A stretch of 36,101 bases of DNA from Desulfohalobiaceae bacterium (GCA_021737525.1 JAIPDU010000001.1:1-36101), one strand, 5' to 3'; counted from the first letter of the stretch, positions 24,241 through 31,254 are shown. Made by a program: numbers and translations. Notes: generated from the letters alone by a model not told the origin.

Positions 24241-24964
24241 AGCTCTCCGGGAAATGGGAACCTGCTTGATCCAGTGCGGATCTGGCTTCGGACCGGGAAG
24301 AAAATTGCCCCGCCAGGACGCGATAGTAGCGACCGCCTTGGAGCTTTGTCCTGCTGACCCGGATATGGGATAGTCCCACATCCCTTGCCTCCCGCTTCAA
24401 GCGACGCGCGTTCTCTTTCCGTTTGAATGAGCCGAGCTGCAGACTGTAGCGCTTCTTGGGGGAAGCAGGGGAAGCGATCTCTTCGATGCGTACCCTTGCC
24501 GTACCCGACTGGACCATGTTCAGCCTCTGGGCCGCGGCGAGGGAGAGATCGATGATCCGTTGTTTGCGGAAGGGCCCCCTGTCGTTGATCCGAACCACCA
24601 CTTGCTCGCCGTTGTCCAGGTTGGTCACGCGAACCCTGGATTGGAAGGGGAGACGCTTGTGCGCCGCTGTTAAGGCGTACATGTCGTAGGTCTCCCCGCA
24701 GGCGGTTTGCTGTCCATGGAATCCGGGGCCGTACCAGGAGGCAACTCCAGTCTGGGCAAAGCCGTCATGGGATATGCCGGGGGGTGCGCTCTCGCGTGGA
24801 TGGCTTGGCCCGGACGGTGATCCCGCACATCCGGCGAGCAGGACCGGAAGCAGGACGATCCACAGCGTCACGGCGGGCCAGGGCGGTCGAATCCGGCGGT
24901 TGTGCGCGACATTGTCCGGAAAGGGCGGCTTTTCAGCCACAGTGTTCGCGGCGTGTTGGTCCAT
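24224..24964 (-). CDS. rlpA: Septal ring lytic transglycosylase RlpA family lipoprotein with SPOR domain
   Basis: RlpA cleaves naked glycan strands of peptidoglycan at the septum or envelope. The 246-residue protein has a hydrophobic signal with lipobox LLAGC (Cys46), a double-psi beta-barrel domain (about 70-160, with TGVASWYGPGFHGQQTACGE and the catalytic Asp in VRINDRGPF) and a C-terminal SPOR domain (about 170-245) that binds denuded glycan. The N-terminal 30 residues before the signal helix are unusually long for a lipoprotein, so a later start is possible. It converges with ihfA and diverges from the ThiF-like gene 34 bases away. Confidence 0.88.
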   Translation of the reverse strand: MDQHAANTVAEKPPFPDNVAHNRRIRPPWPAVTLWIVLLPVLLAGCAGSPSGPSHPRESAPPGISHDGFAQTGVASWYGPGFHGQQTACGETYDMYALTAAHKRLPFQSRVRVTNLDNGEQVVVRINDRGPFRKQRIIDLSLAAAQRLNMVQSGTARVRIEEIASPASPKKRYSLQLGSFKRKENARRLKREARDVGLSHIRVSRTKLQGGRYYRVLAGQFSSRSEARSALDQAGSHFPESFILAD

Positions 24965-24998
24965 GGGTTCGTCCCCAGTGTTTTTCTATGGAGGGAGG

Positions 24999-25847
24999 AT
25001 GCCTGGGAGCGTTTCTCACCGGCAAGCTCTTGGGGCCCGCATCAGAGAAGAGGCGGGCGTGGAGGCGGGACTATCCCCCTGTGTTTCCAGGGCGGTTTGT
25101 TCCGGGCTGGCCCGGGAATTCGGCCTGTCCTTGCGCGATGTGGAGATCGCGGCCCTGGAGGAGGGGGTTGTGCCCCGCCCCTATATCCGGAACATTTTCG
25201 GGCTGTCCCCGCCGGAGGTGCTCGCCTTGCGGCGGTCCGGCATCTGCCAGATCGGACTGGGCGGACTGGGCGGTTACCTGCTGGAGCTTTTCACCCGGGT
25301 GGGTGTCGGTGCCATCACGGCGGCGGACGGGGATGTCTTTGAGGAATCCAACCTCAATCGTCAGCTCCTGGCCCTGGAAGGGGAGCTCGGTCAGTCCAAG
25401 GCCACAGCCGCCCAGCAAAGGGTGGCACAGGTGAACAGCGCAGTGGATTGGTCGGGTATCCCTGCCGACCTGGATGAAGAGGGGCTTCGCAGGGCCGTCT
25501 CCGGCAGGGATCTGGCTCTGGACGCCCTCGGGGGACTGGCTGTTCGCAGAAATCTTTACAGCGCGGCGCTGGCCGAAGGGGTTCCCCTGATCATCGGGTC
25601 CGTGGCCGGGGAGGTGGGTTACGTGAGCACCGTCCTTCCAGGCGAGGAGTTTCCCCAAGCCCTGTGGAGCGGAGAGCACGGCGCGGAATCGGAACTTGGC
25701 TGTCCTCCCCATGCGGTTTCCGCGGTGGCCTCGCTGCAGGCTGCGGAAGCGATACATTTTTTGTGCGGAAGGCGACCCCTACTGCACGGCAAGCTACTCG
25801 TTCTGGATCTGTCCGATTTCAGCTGGGAGGTCTTTTCCTTGAGCTAG
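24999..25847 (+). CDS. ThiF/MoeB/HesA family adenylyltransferase (E1-like)
   Basis: The family adenylates the C-terminus of ubiquitin-like sulfur carriers such as ThiS or MoaD. This 282-residue protein has an N-terminal helical part (about 1-80), the glycine loop GLGGLGG (86-92), Asp110, and the ESNLNRQ motif (116-122) typical of the ATP site. It ends with GCPPHAVSAVASLQAAEAI, as in MoeB. The two CxxC zinc pairs of MoeB/ThiF are not visible. No carrier-protein gene lies nearby, so the substrate is open. The chosen ATG at 24999 follows GGAGGGAGG; an ATG at 24963 is the alternative. Confidence 0.83.
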   Translation: MPGSVSHRQALGARIREEAGVEAGLSPCVSRAVCSGLAREFGLSLRDVEIAALEEGVVPRPYIRNIFGLSPPEVLALRRSGICQIGLGGLGGYLLELFTRVGVGAITAADGDVFEESNLNRQLLALEGELGQSKATAAQQRVAQVNSAVDWSGIPADLDEEGLRRAVSGRDLALDALGGLAVRRNLYSAALAEGVPLIIGSVAGEVGYVSTVLPGEEFPQALWSGEHGAESELGCPPHAVSAVASLQAAEAIHFLCGRRPLLHGKLLVLDLSDFSWEVFSLS

Positions 25848-25924
25848 GCTTCGGGATCCAGGTGTAAAACCCAGTGCGCAGTCCCTTCCCCGGGAAACGG
25901 TCCCCGGATATCTTTCGCCCGGGA

Positions 25925-27760
25925 TCAGCTCGGCTCCTCTTCCTCTTCGGGTCCCACCTCTATGTCCTCGTGCAGCTTGATGAGCTCCTCAAAGCGGACG
26001 TCTGCGCCCAATATGGCGGTGATCTCGTCGTTGCTGTCCAAGACCGGCGAGGACACGGTCAAACAGAGCTTCTCCGTGAACATGGATCGATAGAAGTCGG
26101 TGACATGGAGCTTGCCGGTCTGGATGGGAATCTGGAACCATTCCCTGTTGGACAGGTCCTGTCCGATAAAGATGTGCCTGTACTTGGGCTTGTCCTCGGG
26201 ATAGCTGATTTGCCAGGTGAACAGCCTGCCCCGGCTGTCGGTGAGATAGACGTACTGAATAAAGGGATATGCCTCTATGAGCTGGCTCATCTTTTCCTGC
26301 ATAACGTCCTCGTCCTCCAAGCCCTGCAGCTCGTCGCTCAGTTGGGAGATCAGCTTGGAGGCGAAGTTGTGCGCGGTCTGTTTCAGGTGATCGAACTCGG
26401 AGAGGAAGTATTCCGGGAGATAGCGTTTGACCAGGCCGCGCATCTCCTCAAAGGACATTGCGGTGTTCCTGCCTTTGTCGTACTGCTGCATGATTCTGCG
26501 GTGAATCTTGCTCACCGCGGGATGGGACTTGCTCACCTGATGCTCTTTGTCCAGTTCCAGGGCCTGGTTGATCCAGTAGGCCACCCCGGCTTTGCCGGAC
26601 TTGTCCGTGATGATTATGGGCACGGATTTGCCCAGGATGTGCTTGGTGTCGAAGATGTTGTAGATTTCCTCGTTCTTGGCCAGCCCGTCCACGTGGATAC
26701 CGGCACTTGTGGCGTTGAAGTCGCGCCCCACAAAGGGAAAGCTGGGCGGTATCTTGTAGTGGAGCTCTTTTTCGAAGTATTCCGCGATTTCGGTGATGAC
26801 GGGTGTATAGGCAGCGTCGTCGTTTCCGGTGATGGAAATGTACTCCATAACCAAGGCCTCAATGGGCGCGTTGCCGGTCCGTTCCCCGAAGCCCAGAAGG
26901 GTGCCGTTGGCTCCGCTGCATCCGTATATCCAGGCCGTGGACGTATTGATCAGGGCCTTGTGGAAGTCGTTGTGGCCGTGCCATTCCAGCCACTCTCCGG
27001 GGACTTCCGCTTCATCCGTGAAAGCCCGGATGATTTTGCTCACGTTCCGTGGCAGCGACGCGCCGGGATAGGGCACGCCATAGCCCATGGTGTCGCAAAG
27101 ACGGATTTTGACCGGTATTCCGCTCTCACCGGCCATGTGCATCAGCTTTTGAGCGAAGGGAATGCAGAAGCCGTAGATGTCCGCGCGGGTGATGTCCTCG
27201 AAATGGCATCTGGGGCGGATCCCCAGCTCCAGGGACTTTTCCACGACCTCCAGGTAATCCTTGAGGACCCGTGCCCTGTCCTTCTCCAGCTTAAGATAGA
27301 CATGGTAGTCGGAGACCGAGGTAAGCATCCCGGTTTCCTTGAGCCCCATTTCCTTGACCAGGTTCAGATCCTGCTTGTTGCACCGGATCCAGCCGGTGAC
27401 CTCGGGATAGGTGTAGTTTTTGGCCAGGCAGGCCTCTACCGCCTTGCGATCCTTGTCCGAATAGAGAAAGAATTCGCTCTGTCGGATGAGGCCGCTTTGG
27501 CCGCCCAGATGATGCAAGTAGTCGTAGAGGGTGCTGATCTGTTCCGCTGTATAGGGGGGGCGCGCCTGCTGGCCGTCGCGGAAGGTGGTGTCCGTAATGA
27601 ACATGGGCTCCGCAGGCCGGGGCATGATAAAGACGTCGTCGAACTGGCATCTGCCGACTTTCTTGAAAGGATACAGAGAGCGGAAAAGTTGGGGGTTCTC
27701 AGGATTTTTGATTTCCTGCTCCGTTTCCGGCTGTTTGAGCTGAAGGGTGTGTTTGGCCAT
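25925..27760 (-). CDS. Re-type citrate synthase-like DRE-TIM metallolyase with C-terminal Cache-like domain
   Basis: Residues 50-400 form an isopropylmalate/homocitrate-synthase-type TIM barrel: FITDTTFRDGQQARPPY (54-70, with the Arg-Asp pair 61-62), RCHFEDITRAD, LCDTMGYGVPYP and the metal motif HGHND (261-265). The long FRDGQQARPP variant, QSEFFLYSDKD and TGWIR recall Re-citrate synthases of clostridia and Desulfovibrio, so condensation of oxaloacetate and acetyl-CoA to citrate is the best guess. Residues about 465-600 are an added domain with YVYLTDSRGRLF, DLSNREWF, TDFYRSMFTEKLCLTVSSPV and ILGADVRFEEL, which resembles extracellular Cache sensors, but the protein has no membrane helix or signal. 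The end is a run of glutamates. Confidence 0.75.
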   Translation of the reverse strand: MAKHTLQLKQPETEQEIKNPENPQLFRSLYPFKKVGRCQFDDVFIMPRPAEPMFITDTTFRDGQQARPPYTAEQISTLYDYLHHLGGQSGLIRQSEFFLYSDKDRKAVEACLAKNYTYPEVTGWIRCNKQDLNLVKEMGLKETGMLTSVSDYHVYLKLEKDRARVLKDYLEVVEKSLELGIRPRCHFEDITRADIYGFCIPFAQKLMHMAGESGIPVKIRLCDTMGYGVPYPGASLPRNVSKIIRAFTDEAEVPGEWLEWHGHNDFHKALINTSTAWIYGCSGANGTLLGFGERTGNAPIEALVMEYISITGNDDAAYTPVITEIAEYFEKELHYKIPPSFPFVGRDFNATSAGIHVDGLAKNEEIYNIFDTKHILGKSVPIIITDKSGKAGVAYWINQALELDKEHQVSKSHPAVSKIHRRIMQQYDKGRNTAMSFEEMRGLVKRYLPEYFLSEFDHLKQTAHNFASKLISQLSDELQGLEDEDVMQEKMSQLIEAYPFIQYVYLTDSRGRLFTWQISYPEDKPKYRHIFIGQDLSNREWFQIPIQTGKLHVTDFYRSMFTEKLCLTVSSPVLDSNDEITAILGADVRFEELIKLHEDIEVGPEEEEEPS

Positions 27761-27816
27761 AGGGGATCTCTGTGTGGACTATCCAGGATATAAGATTCGG
27801 GCGGTGTTCCACCCGG

Positions 27817-27829
27817 AGTTGAATCAACT
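27817..27829. promoter_or_regulatory. Palindromic operator candidate before the citrate synthase gene
   Basis: AGTTGA-A-TCAACT is a perfect 13-base palindrome lying 16-28 bases downstream of the -10 box, within the first transcribed bases. A wider GGAGT/ACTCC pair (27815-27819 and 27831-27835) surrounds it. The position suits a repressor site; the regulator is unknown. Confidence 0.35.
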
Positions 27830-27844
27830 GACTCCAAAATAATT

Positions 27845-27873
27845 AATTTACTTACATTGGACATCGGAGTCAA
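27845..27873 (-). promoter_or_regulatory. Promoter of the citrate synthase-like gene
   Basis: On the minus strand TTGACT (27873-27868), a 17-base spacer and TAAATT (27850-27845) lie in an AT-rich stretch about 85 bases before the ATG at 27760. Spacing is ideal and the -35 box matches at five of six positions. Confidence 0.5.
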
Positions 27874-27942
27874 TCTTTTTCTGTCAGGCCGCGGGCTGAG
27901 CTTGTTTTCCCGTAACTGTTCAGCCCCTCGCGGAACTGTGAG

Positions 27943-28020
27943 CCTACCCGGGGTATTTTGCATCATGCAGCTTCGACTCTGGATTTTCTAACGCTCGCCA
28001 CGCGGGGGCATCCCTGGCCC
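27943..28020 (+). repeat. Partial second copy of the palindromic element arm
   Basis: This 78-base stretch matches 17859-17936 of the MITE-like element along its whole length, with about ten differences and one base of length change. Shared blocks include CGGGGTATTTT, TGCAGCT and the 25-base identical block that begins TCTGGATTTTC. The terminal repeats, the centre and the opposite arm are absent, so it is either a decayed remnant or a single-arm repeat of the REP type. Confidence 0.7.
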
Positions 28021-28080
28021 GTATTCCTTCTCCGAGGGGCAGGGTGCGCTCAAAAAGTCGCGGGATGTAAGCTCCGGGAA

Positions 28081-28848
28081 TCAAAACCTGTCCGCGCTTT
28101 GCGCGATCCTGTGGTACAGGTGCTGCGTATCGTCGTGCTCGGGGTTGATCTCCGCCGCCCGATCCACGGCATCCCGGGCCTTGTCCAGCCAGTTGCCCTG
28201 CAGAAGGTGTCTGGCGGCGAGGAGATACATTGTCTCCGGATTCGATCCGTAAATGGCCTGGATGAGGTCCTGGTGGAGGTCCTGGAAAACATCCCGGACC
28301 CGCTTTTCGTGTTCGAACAAGAAGCGTGCGAGGATTTGGTTCTCGTCATGGCGGGGGAGGTAGCGGATAAAGATGTTCTTGCTTTCGGCCAGGATGAACT
28401 GGATCCTGTGCACTTCCTTGTTGATGCTCTCCCTGGTCTGGGAGGCTAGCCGGAAGAGATTGGAGCCCACTTCCTGTTCCCGCTGGGGATATCTCGGATC
28501 GGACTGCACGAATTGGAACCATGGTATATAGGTCTGGAGTTGATAGGCGTCCTCCCGGAGCTTCATGCACTCGTGAAAGATGTAGGCAATGGACCAGTCG
28601 AGGAAAATGCCCGAGAGCGGGGTTTCGGCTTGCTTGCGGAAGAGCAGGTGCGCAGTGTCCTTGAGCAGCCAGAGACGCCCCTGGGCCATTTCCTGTCCCA
28701 GTAATTCATTCAGCGGCTTGAAGCGTATCTCGCCGGTTTGATGGAAACAGGAGAACTCCTTTTCCAGCTCCAGATGGATCAGGCAGAAGTTGCGAAACAG
28801 GTCGGTGGCAAGCTCGTTTTGCTTTCTGGTCAGCCATTTCTTGTTCAT
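28081..28848 (-). CDS. Uncharacterised protein with C-terminal TPR-like repeat
   Basis: I do not recognise this 255-residue protein. It is predicted soluble, with no signal peptide or membrane helix, and is mostly helical. The N-terminal part (1-100) is rich in Leu, Phe and Glu. The middle (about 130-200) has conserved-looking charged helices (REQEVGSNLFRLASQTRESINKE split by Arg/Glu). The last 50 residues (MYLLAARHLLQGNWLDKA, then DRAAEINPEHDD) look like one tetratricopeptide repeat pair. It lies upstream of the citrate synthase gene on the same strand, 320 bases apart. Codon use matches the surrounding genes, so it is likely a genuine resident gene. Confidence 0.7.
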   Translation of the reverse strand: MNKKWLTRKQNELATDLFRNFCLIHLELEKEFSCFHQTGEIRFKPLNELLGQEMAQGRLWLLKDTAHLLFRKQAETPLSGIFLDWSIAYIFHECMKLREDAYQLQTYIPWFQFVQSDPRYPQREQEVGSNLFRLASQTRESINKEVHRIQFILAESKNIFIRYLPRHDENQILARFLFEHEKRVRDVFQDLHQDLIQAIYGSNPETMYLLAARHLLQGNWLDKARDAVDRAAEINPEHDDTQHLYHRIAQSADRF

Positions 28849-29283
28849 GCACCAACTCTCGTCATTTGGCCGGGATTCGTCGCAACGGATCCCGATGTGG
28901 ATCTGGCTCGATGAGGCCAGGTGAAGGCTTCATCTGCGAAGGAACACAACCCCATTCTATTGTCTGTCTCCGTTCGAGGTAATGAGCTTACCTTAGATAA
29001 AGGCGGCAGTCACGCCTACTTTCCCGGTGGATCCTTTTATGCACAAAAACTGCGTCAAGGACATGGCCAGAGGCAGTCCAGGAAAAACCGAAGGATGCTT
29101 AAGCACGGATCCATCAGGGGAACGGGACCCCCCCCCTGCCAGGGGGCGGTTTGTTGTGCCGGGAAGGGGGTTTCCGTCCTTGTCCCGGAGAACGGGTGCG
29201 CACTCCTGTGGAATCCATGGCGGACAGTTGACGTCGAACAAAGAGTTTGATACTTAGTTCGAACTTTGTGAAGGAATGAACGA
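28849..29283. other. Divergent intergenic region before the atp cluster
   Basis: I see no protein gene in these 435 bases. There are three hairpins: AGGTAA/TTACCT (28977-28993), AGGCG/CGCCT (29001-29017) and CCCCC/GGGGG with loop TGCCA (29131-29145). The last is not followed by a T-run. An atp promoter candidate lies at 29228-29256. A small RNA in 28970-29150 cannot be excluded, but nothing identifies one. Confidence 0.5.
29228..29256 (+). promoter_or_regulatory. Candidate promoter of atpZ-atpI-atpB-atpE
   Basis: TTGACG (29228-29233), a 17-base spacer and TACTTA (29251-29256) with an extended -10 TG before it. Transcription would start near 29263. A Rex half-site TTGTGAA sits at 29266-29272, followed by a poor second half. 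Confidence 0.4.
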
Positions 29284-29541
29284 ATGAAGTTTTTTAAGGG
29301 GCTGGATCGAGGCTATCTGGACAACCTGTTGCGGGCAAGCCTTATCGGCGCGCACTTGGTGGCCTCGACCTTTATCGGTCTGACAGTAGGTTATTTTTTG
29401 GACAAGTGGTTGCAGACCGGTCCCTGGCTTACTATGATCTTTTTGTTTTTCGGGATCGCGGGTGGATTCACCAACATGTTCCGAGAGGTCAAGCGGATTG
29501 AGCGAGGGGAGAAAGAGAGTGCGGAAAACCGTAAACGCTGA
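29284..29541 (+). CDS. atpZ: AtpZ/AtpI-type F0F1 ATPase accessory membrane protein
   Basis: The 85-residue protein has two membrane helices (about 19-38 and 46-66) separated by a short loop, with the family segment GLTVGYFLDKWL and the end GGFTNMFREVKR. It belongs to the small AtpZ group (putative F0F1-ATPase subunit, Ca/Mg transport or assembly role). AAGGA lies eight bases before the ATG. It is first in the F0 cluster and overlaps the next gene. Confidence 0.83.
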   Translation: MKFFKGLDRGYLDNLLRASLIGAHLVASTFIGLTVGYFLDKWLQTGPWLTMIFLFFGIAGGFTNMFREVKRIERGEKESAENRKR

Positions 29542-29944
29542 TTTGCGCTCCTTTTTGGGGATACCGGGAGGGGACTATCCGGAGATCCAGCGGATACTCG
29601 CGCTTCACTCCGGCACTGTAGCCGCTCTCGCCGCCCTTTTGTTCGCCGCGGGCTGGAGCCACCTGCTTCTTGCCTATGCACTCGGAGCTCTGCTGGCTTC
29701 CTTCAATCTCCTGGTGCTCGCCCGATTGGTGCCGCAATTGGTTTTTCTGCGAAGTGGGGCGGTCTTTTCGCTTCTGGTCAGTTTCTATCTGCGCTTGTTT
29801 TTCACAGGGGGCGTTCTTTTCGCCGCAGTTTATGCCGTTCAGCTCAACGCCTTGGGGCTATTGCTGGGGCTGTCCACGGTATTTGCCTCGTTCTTGGCCT
29901 GGGGCGGAAGTTTTCTCGTTTCACGAAAACAGAAGGAGGCGTAA
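29519..29944 (+). CDS. atpI: ATP synthase subunit I (AtpI), c-ring assembly factor
   Basis: This 141-residue membrane protein has four helices (about 35-52, 55-75, 80-105 and 110-130) and an N-terminal soluble part of about 30 residues. The pattern fits the ATP-synt_I family, whose members help assemble the c-ring. I chose GTG at 29519, seven bases after AGGGGAG; it lies inside the end of atpZ in another frame (23-base overlap). The end is three bases before atpB. Confidence 0.8.
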   Translation: MRKTVNADLRSFLGIPGGDYPEIQRILALHSGTVAALAALLFAAGWSHLLLAYALGALLASFNLLVLARLVPQLVFLRSGAVFSLLVSFYLRLFFTGGVLFAAVYAVQLNALGLLLGLSTVFASFLAWGGSFLVSRKQKEA

Positions 29945-29947
29945 GGG

Positions 29948-30652
29948 ATGTCCGTCCAAATAGCACCCCATGTGGTCCTTTTGGAAAAGTTCATGCACAC
30001 TGTAGGGCTTGTGGAAGAGGGCCACATCCTGATTCCGAATCATGTGCTGTATACTTGGCTGGTCATGCTGATTCTGATCGCGTTGGCCTGGGTGGCCACA
30101 CGCAATGTGACCCTTGTCCCAAAAGGAGTTCAGAATTTTTGGGAAATTGTCATAGGGGGGTTGGAGGAATTCACCGTCTCCACCATGGGGGAGAACGGCC
30201 GTACTGTGTTTCCCCTTTTGATGACCCTGTTCATATTCATTCTGTTCGCCAACTTTATCGGGCTCATGCCGGGCGGAGTCGCGCCAACCGCCAACCTCAA
30301 CACCAACGCCGCCATGGCTATCGTGGTGTTCATCTTCTACAATCTGGTGGGGCTCAAGATGCACGGGGCGAAATACGTCAAGCAATTCGTCGGCCCAGTG
30401 CCGTGGCTGGCGCCTCTCATCCTGCCCATAGAAATTCTGAGTCACCTGGCGCGTCCGCTCTCCCTGACGGTGCGGCTTTTCGGAAACATTTTCGGCGAGG
30501 AGTTGGTGCTGATTCTCTTTTTTGCCCTTCTGCCTGTTCTCGCCACATTGCCCATGTATTTCCTCTACTCCCTGGTGGATACAATCCAGGCTTTCATTTT
30601 CTTCATGCTGTCCATGATCTATCTCAAGCTGGCCTTTGAGGAGGCGCATTAA
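29948..30652 (+). CDS. atpB: ATP synthase F0 subunit a
   Basis: Subunit a forms the ion half-channels against the c-ring. The 234-residue protein has five or six membrane helices. It contains the conserved helix-4 segment HLARPLSLTVRLFGNIFGEE with the essential Arg, and the C-terminal hairpin ending FMLSMIYLKLAFEEAH. Length and motifs are normal. It follows atpI by three bases. Confidence 0.95.
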   Translation: MSVQIAPHVVLLEKFMHTVGLVEEGHILIPNHVLYTWLVMLILIALAWVATRNVTLVPKGVQNFWEIVIGGLEEFTVSTMGENGRTVFPLLMTLFIFILFANFIGLMPGGVAPTANLNTNAAMAIVVFIFYNLVGLKMHGAKYVKQFVGPVPWLAPLILPIEILSHLARPLSLTVRLFGNIFGEELVLILFFALLPVLATLPMYFLYSLVDTIQAFIFFMLSMIYLKLAFEEAH

Positions 30653-30857
30653 GTCGTTTCCTGGAAGGGCATCGCTTTTGGGACAAAAAGGGGGCCCCAA
30701 GGGCTTTGGTAACAGCCCCATGTTTCTTGCCTCTTGCATCAGGCAAGGCCAGAAGCGATTGGATCGCAACCGGTGGGCACATTCTCTTGAAGCGAGTTCT
30801 CTAGCGGGGGAAATGGTCCTATGACCAACGGAATAAATCAGGAAGGAGGTACCTAGT
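30653..30857 (+). other. atpB-atpE intercistronic region
   Basis: These 205 bases hold no gene. A 6-bp hairpin TTGCCT/AGGCAA is seen near 30727-30746. A very strong ribosome site (GGAAGGAGG, 30841-30849) lies just before the atpE ATG, fitting the need for many copies of subunit c. No internal promoter was convincing. Confidence 0.5.
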
Positions 30858-31181
30858 ATGCGGAAGAAGTTGATGATCGGCCTGAACACCCTGGCCCTGC
30901 TTGCGGTCGCGAGCGTTGCCTGCGCTGCCGAGGGCCCGGGGGGCGACGTTGTCTCCATGCTCGCCATCGCTACGGCCATCGGTATGGGCCTTGCCGCCCT
31001 GGGCTGCGGCATCGGCATGGGTTTCGGATTGAGGGGCGCCTGCGAAGGCACGGCCCGGAATCCCGATGCCGGCGGCCAAATCACAGTGACCATGCTCATT
31101 GGTCTTGCCCTGATCGAATCCCTCGCGATTTATACCCTGGTGATCGATCTGATTCTGCTGTTCGCCAATCCCTTTTTGTAA
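30858..31181 (+). CDS. atpE: ATP synthase F0 subunit c
   Basis: Subunit c forms the rotor ring. The 107-residue product has an N-terminal signal-like segment (about 1-23, ending CAA) and then two membrane helices. The ion-carrying Glu87 sits in ALIESLAIYTLVI (Ser88 and Tyr92 also present), and the conserved loop reads ARNPDAGGQ. In sodium-type rings the first helix carries Gln in GIGQG; here it reads GIGMG (Met54). The N-terminal extension is usual in the delta group of sulfate reducers. The gene is followed by a terminator, so the b and F1 subunits must be encoded elsewhere. Confidence 0.94.
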   Translation: MRKKLMIGLNTLALLAVASVACAAEGPGGDVVSMLAIATAIGMGLAALGCGIGMGFGLRGACEGTARNPDAGGQITVTMLIGLALIESLAIYTLVIDLILLFANPFL

Positions 31182-31196
31182 ACACGCCGAAAGAAA

Positions 31197-31230
31197 AAAG
31201 AGGCCTGTTCCACAGGCCTCTTTATTTATT
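31197..31230 (+). terminator. Rho-independent terminator after atpE
   Basis: A 12-bp perfect stem (31197-31208 with 31212-31223, core GAGGCCTGT/ACAGGCCTC) with a three-base loop TCC, followed by TTTATTTATTT. It ends the F0 transcript 15 bases after the atpE stop. Confidence 0.88.
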
Positions 31231-31236
31231 TCTTTC

Positions 31237-31254
31237 TTGTGAAATTTTTCTCAA
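31237..31254. promoter_or_regulatory. Rex operator before rex
   Basis: TTGTGAA-ATTT-TTCTCAA matches the Rex consensus TTGTGAA-N4-TTCACAA with one mismatch. It lies eight bases before the rex ATG, as expected for autoregulation by the NADH/NAD ratio. Because the site overlaps the ribosome-binding region, Rex bound here would block its own transcript. Confidence 0.65.

Larger units (their letters stand above)
27761..28080. other. Intergenic region between the TPR-like gene and the citrate synthase gene
   Basis: These 320 bases hold no gene. They contain, from right to left, the partial repeat copy (27943-28020), a promoter for the citrate synthase gene (27845-27873) and a perfect palindrome at 27817-27829. 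No clear terminator was seen. Confidence 0.6.

Noticed and set aside
25874..27793. Long plus-strand frame of 639 codons opposite the citrate synthase gene
   Set aside because: It mirrors the codon structure of the real minus-strand gene, has no recognisable domain, and has no ribosome site.
29131..29145. CCCCC-TGCCA-GGGGG hairpin as a terminator
   Set aside because: No U-rich tail on either strand and no gene ends nearby on the plus strand.
29921..31099. Minus-strand frame of 392 codons opposite atpB and atpE
   Set aside because: Shadow of two certain genes; the sequence is low-complexity (His, Gln, Pro) and lacks any family features.
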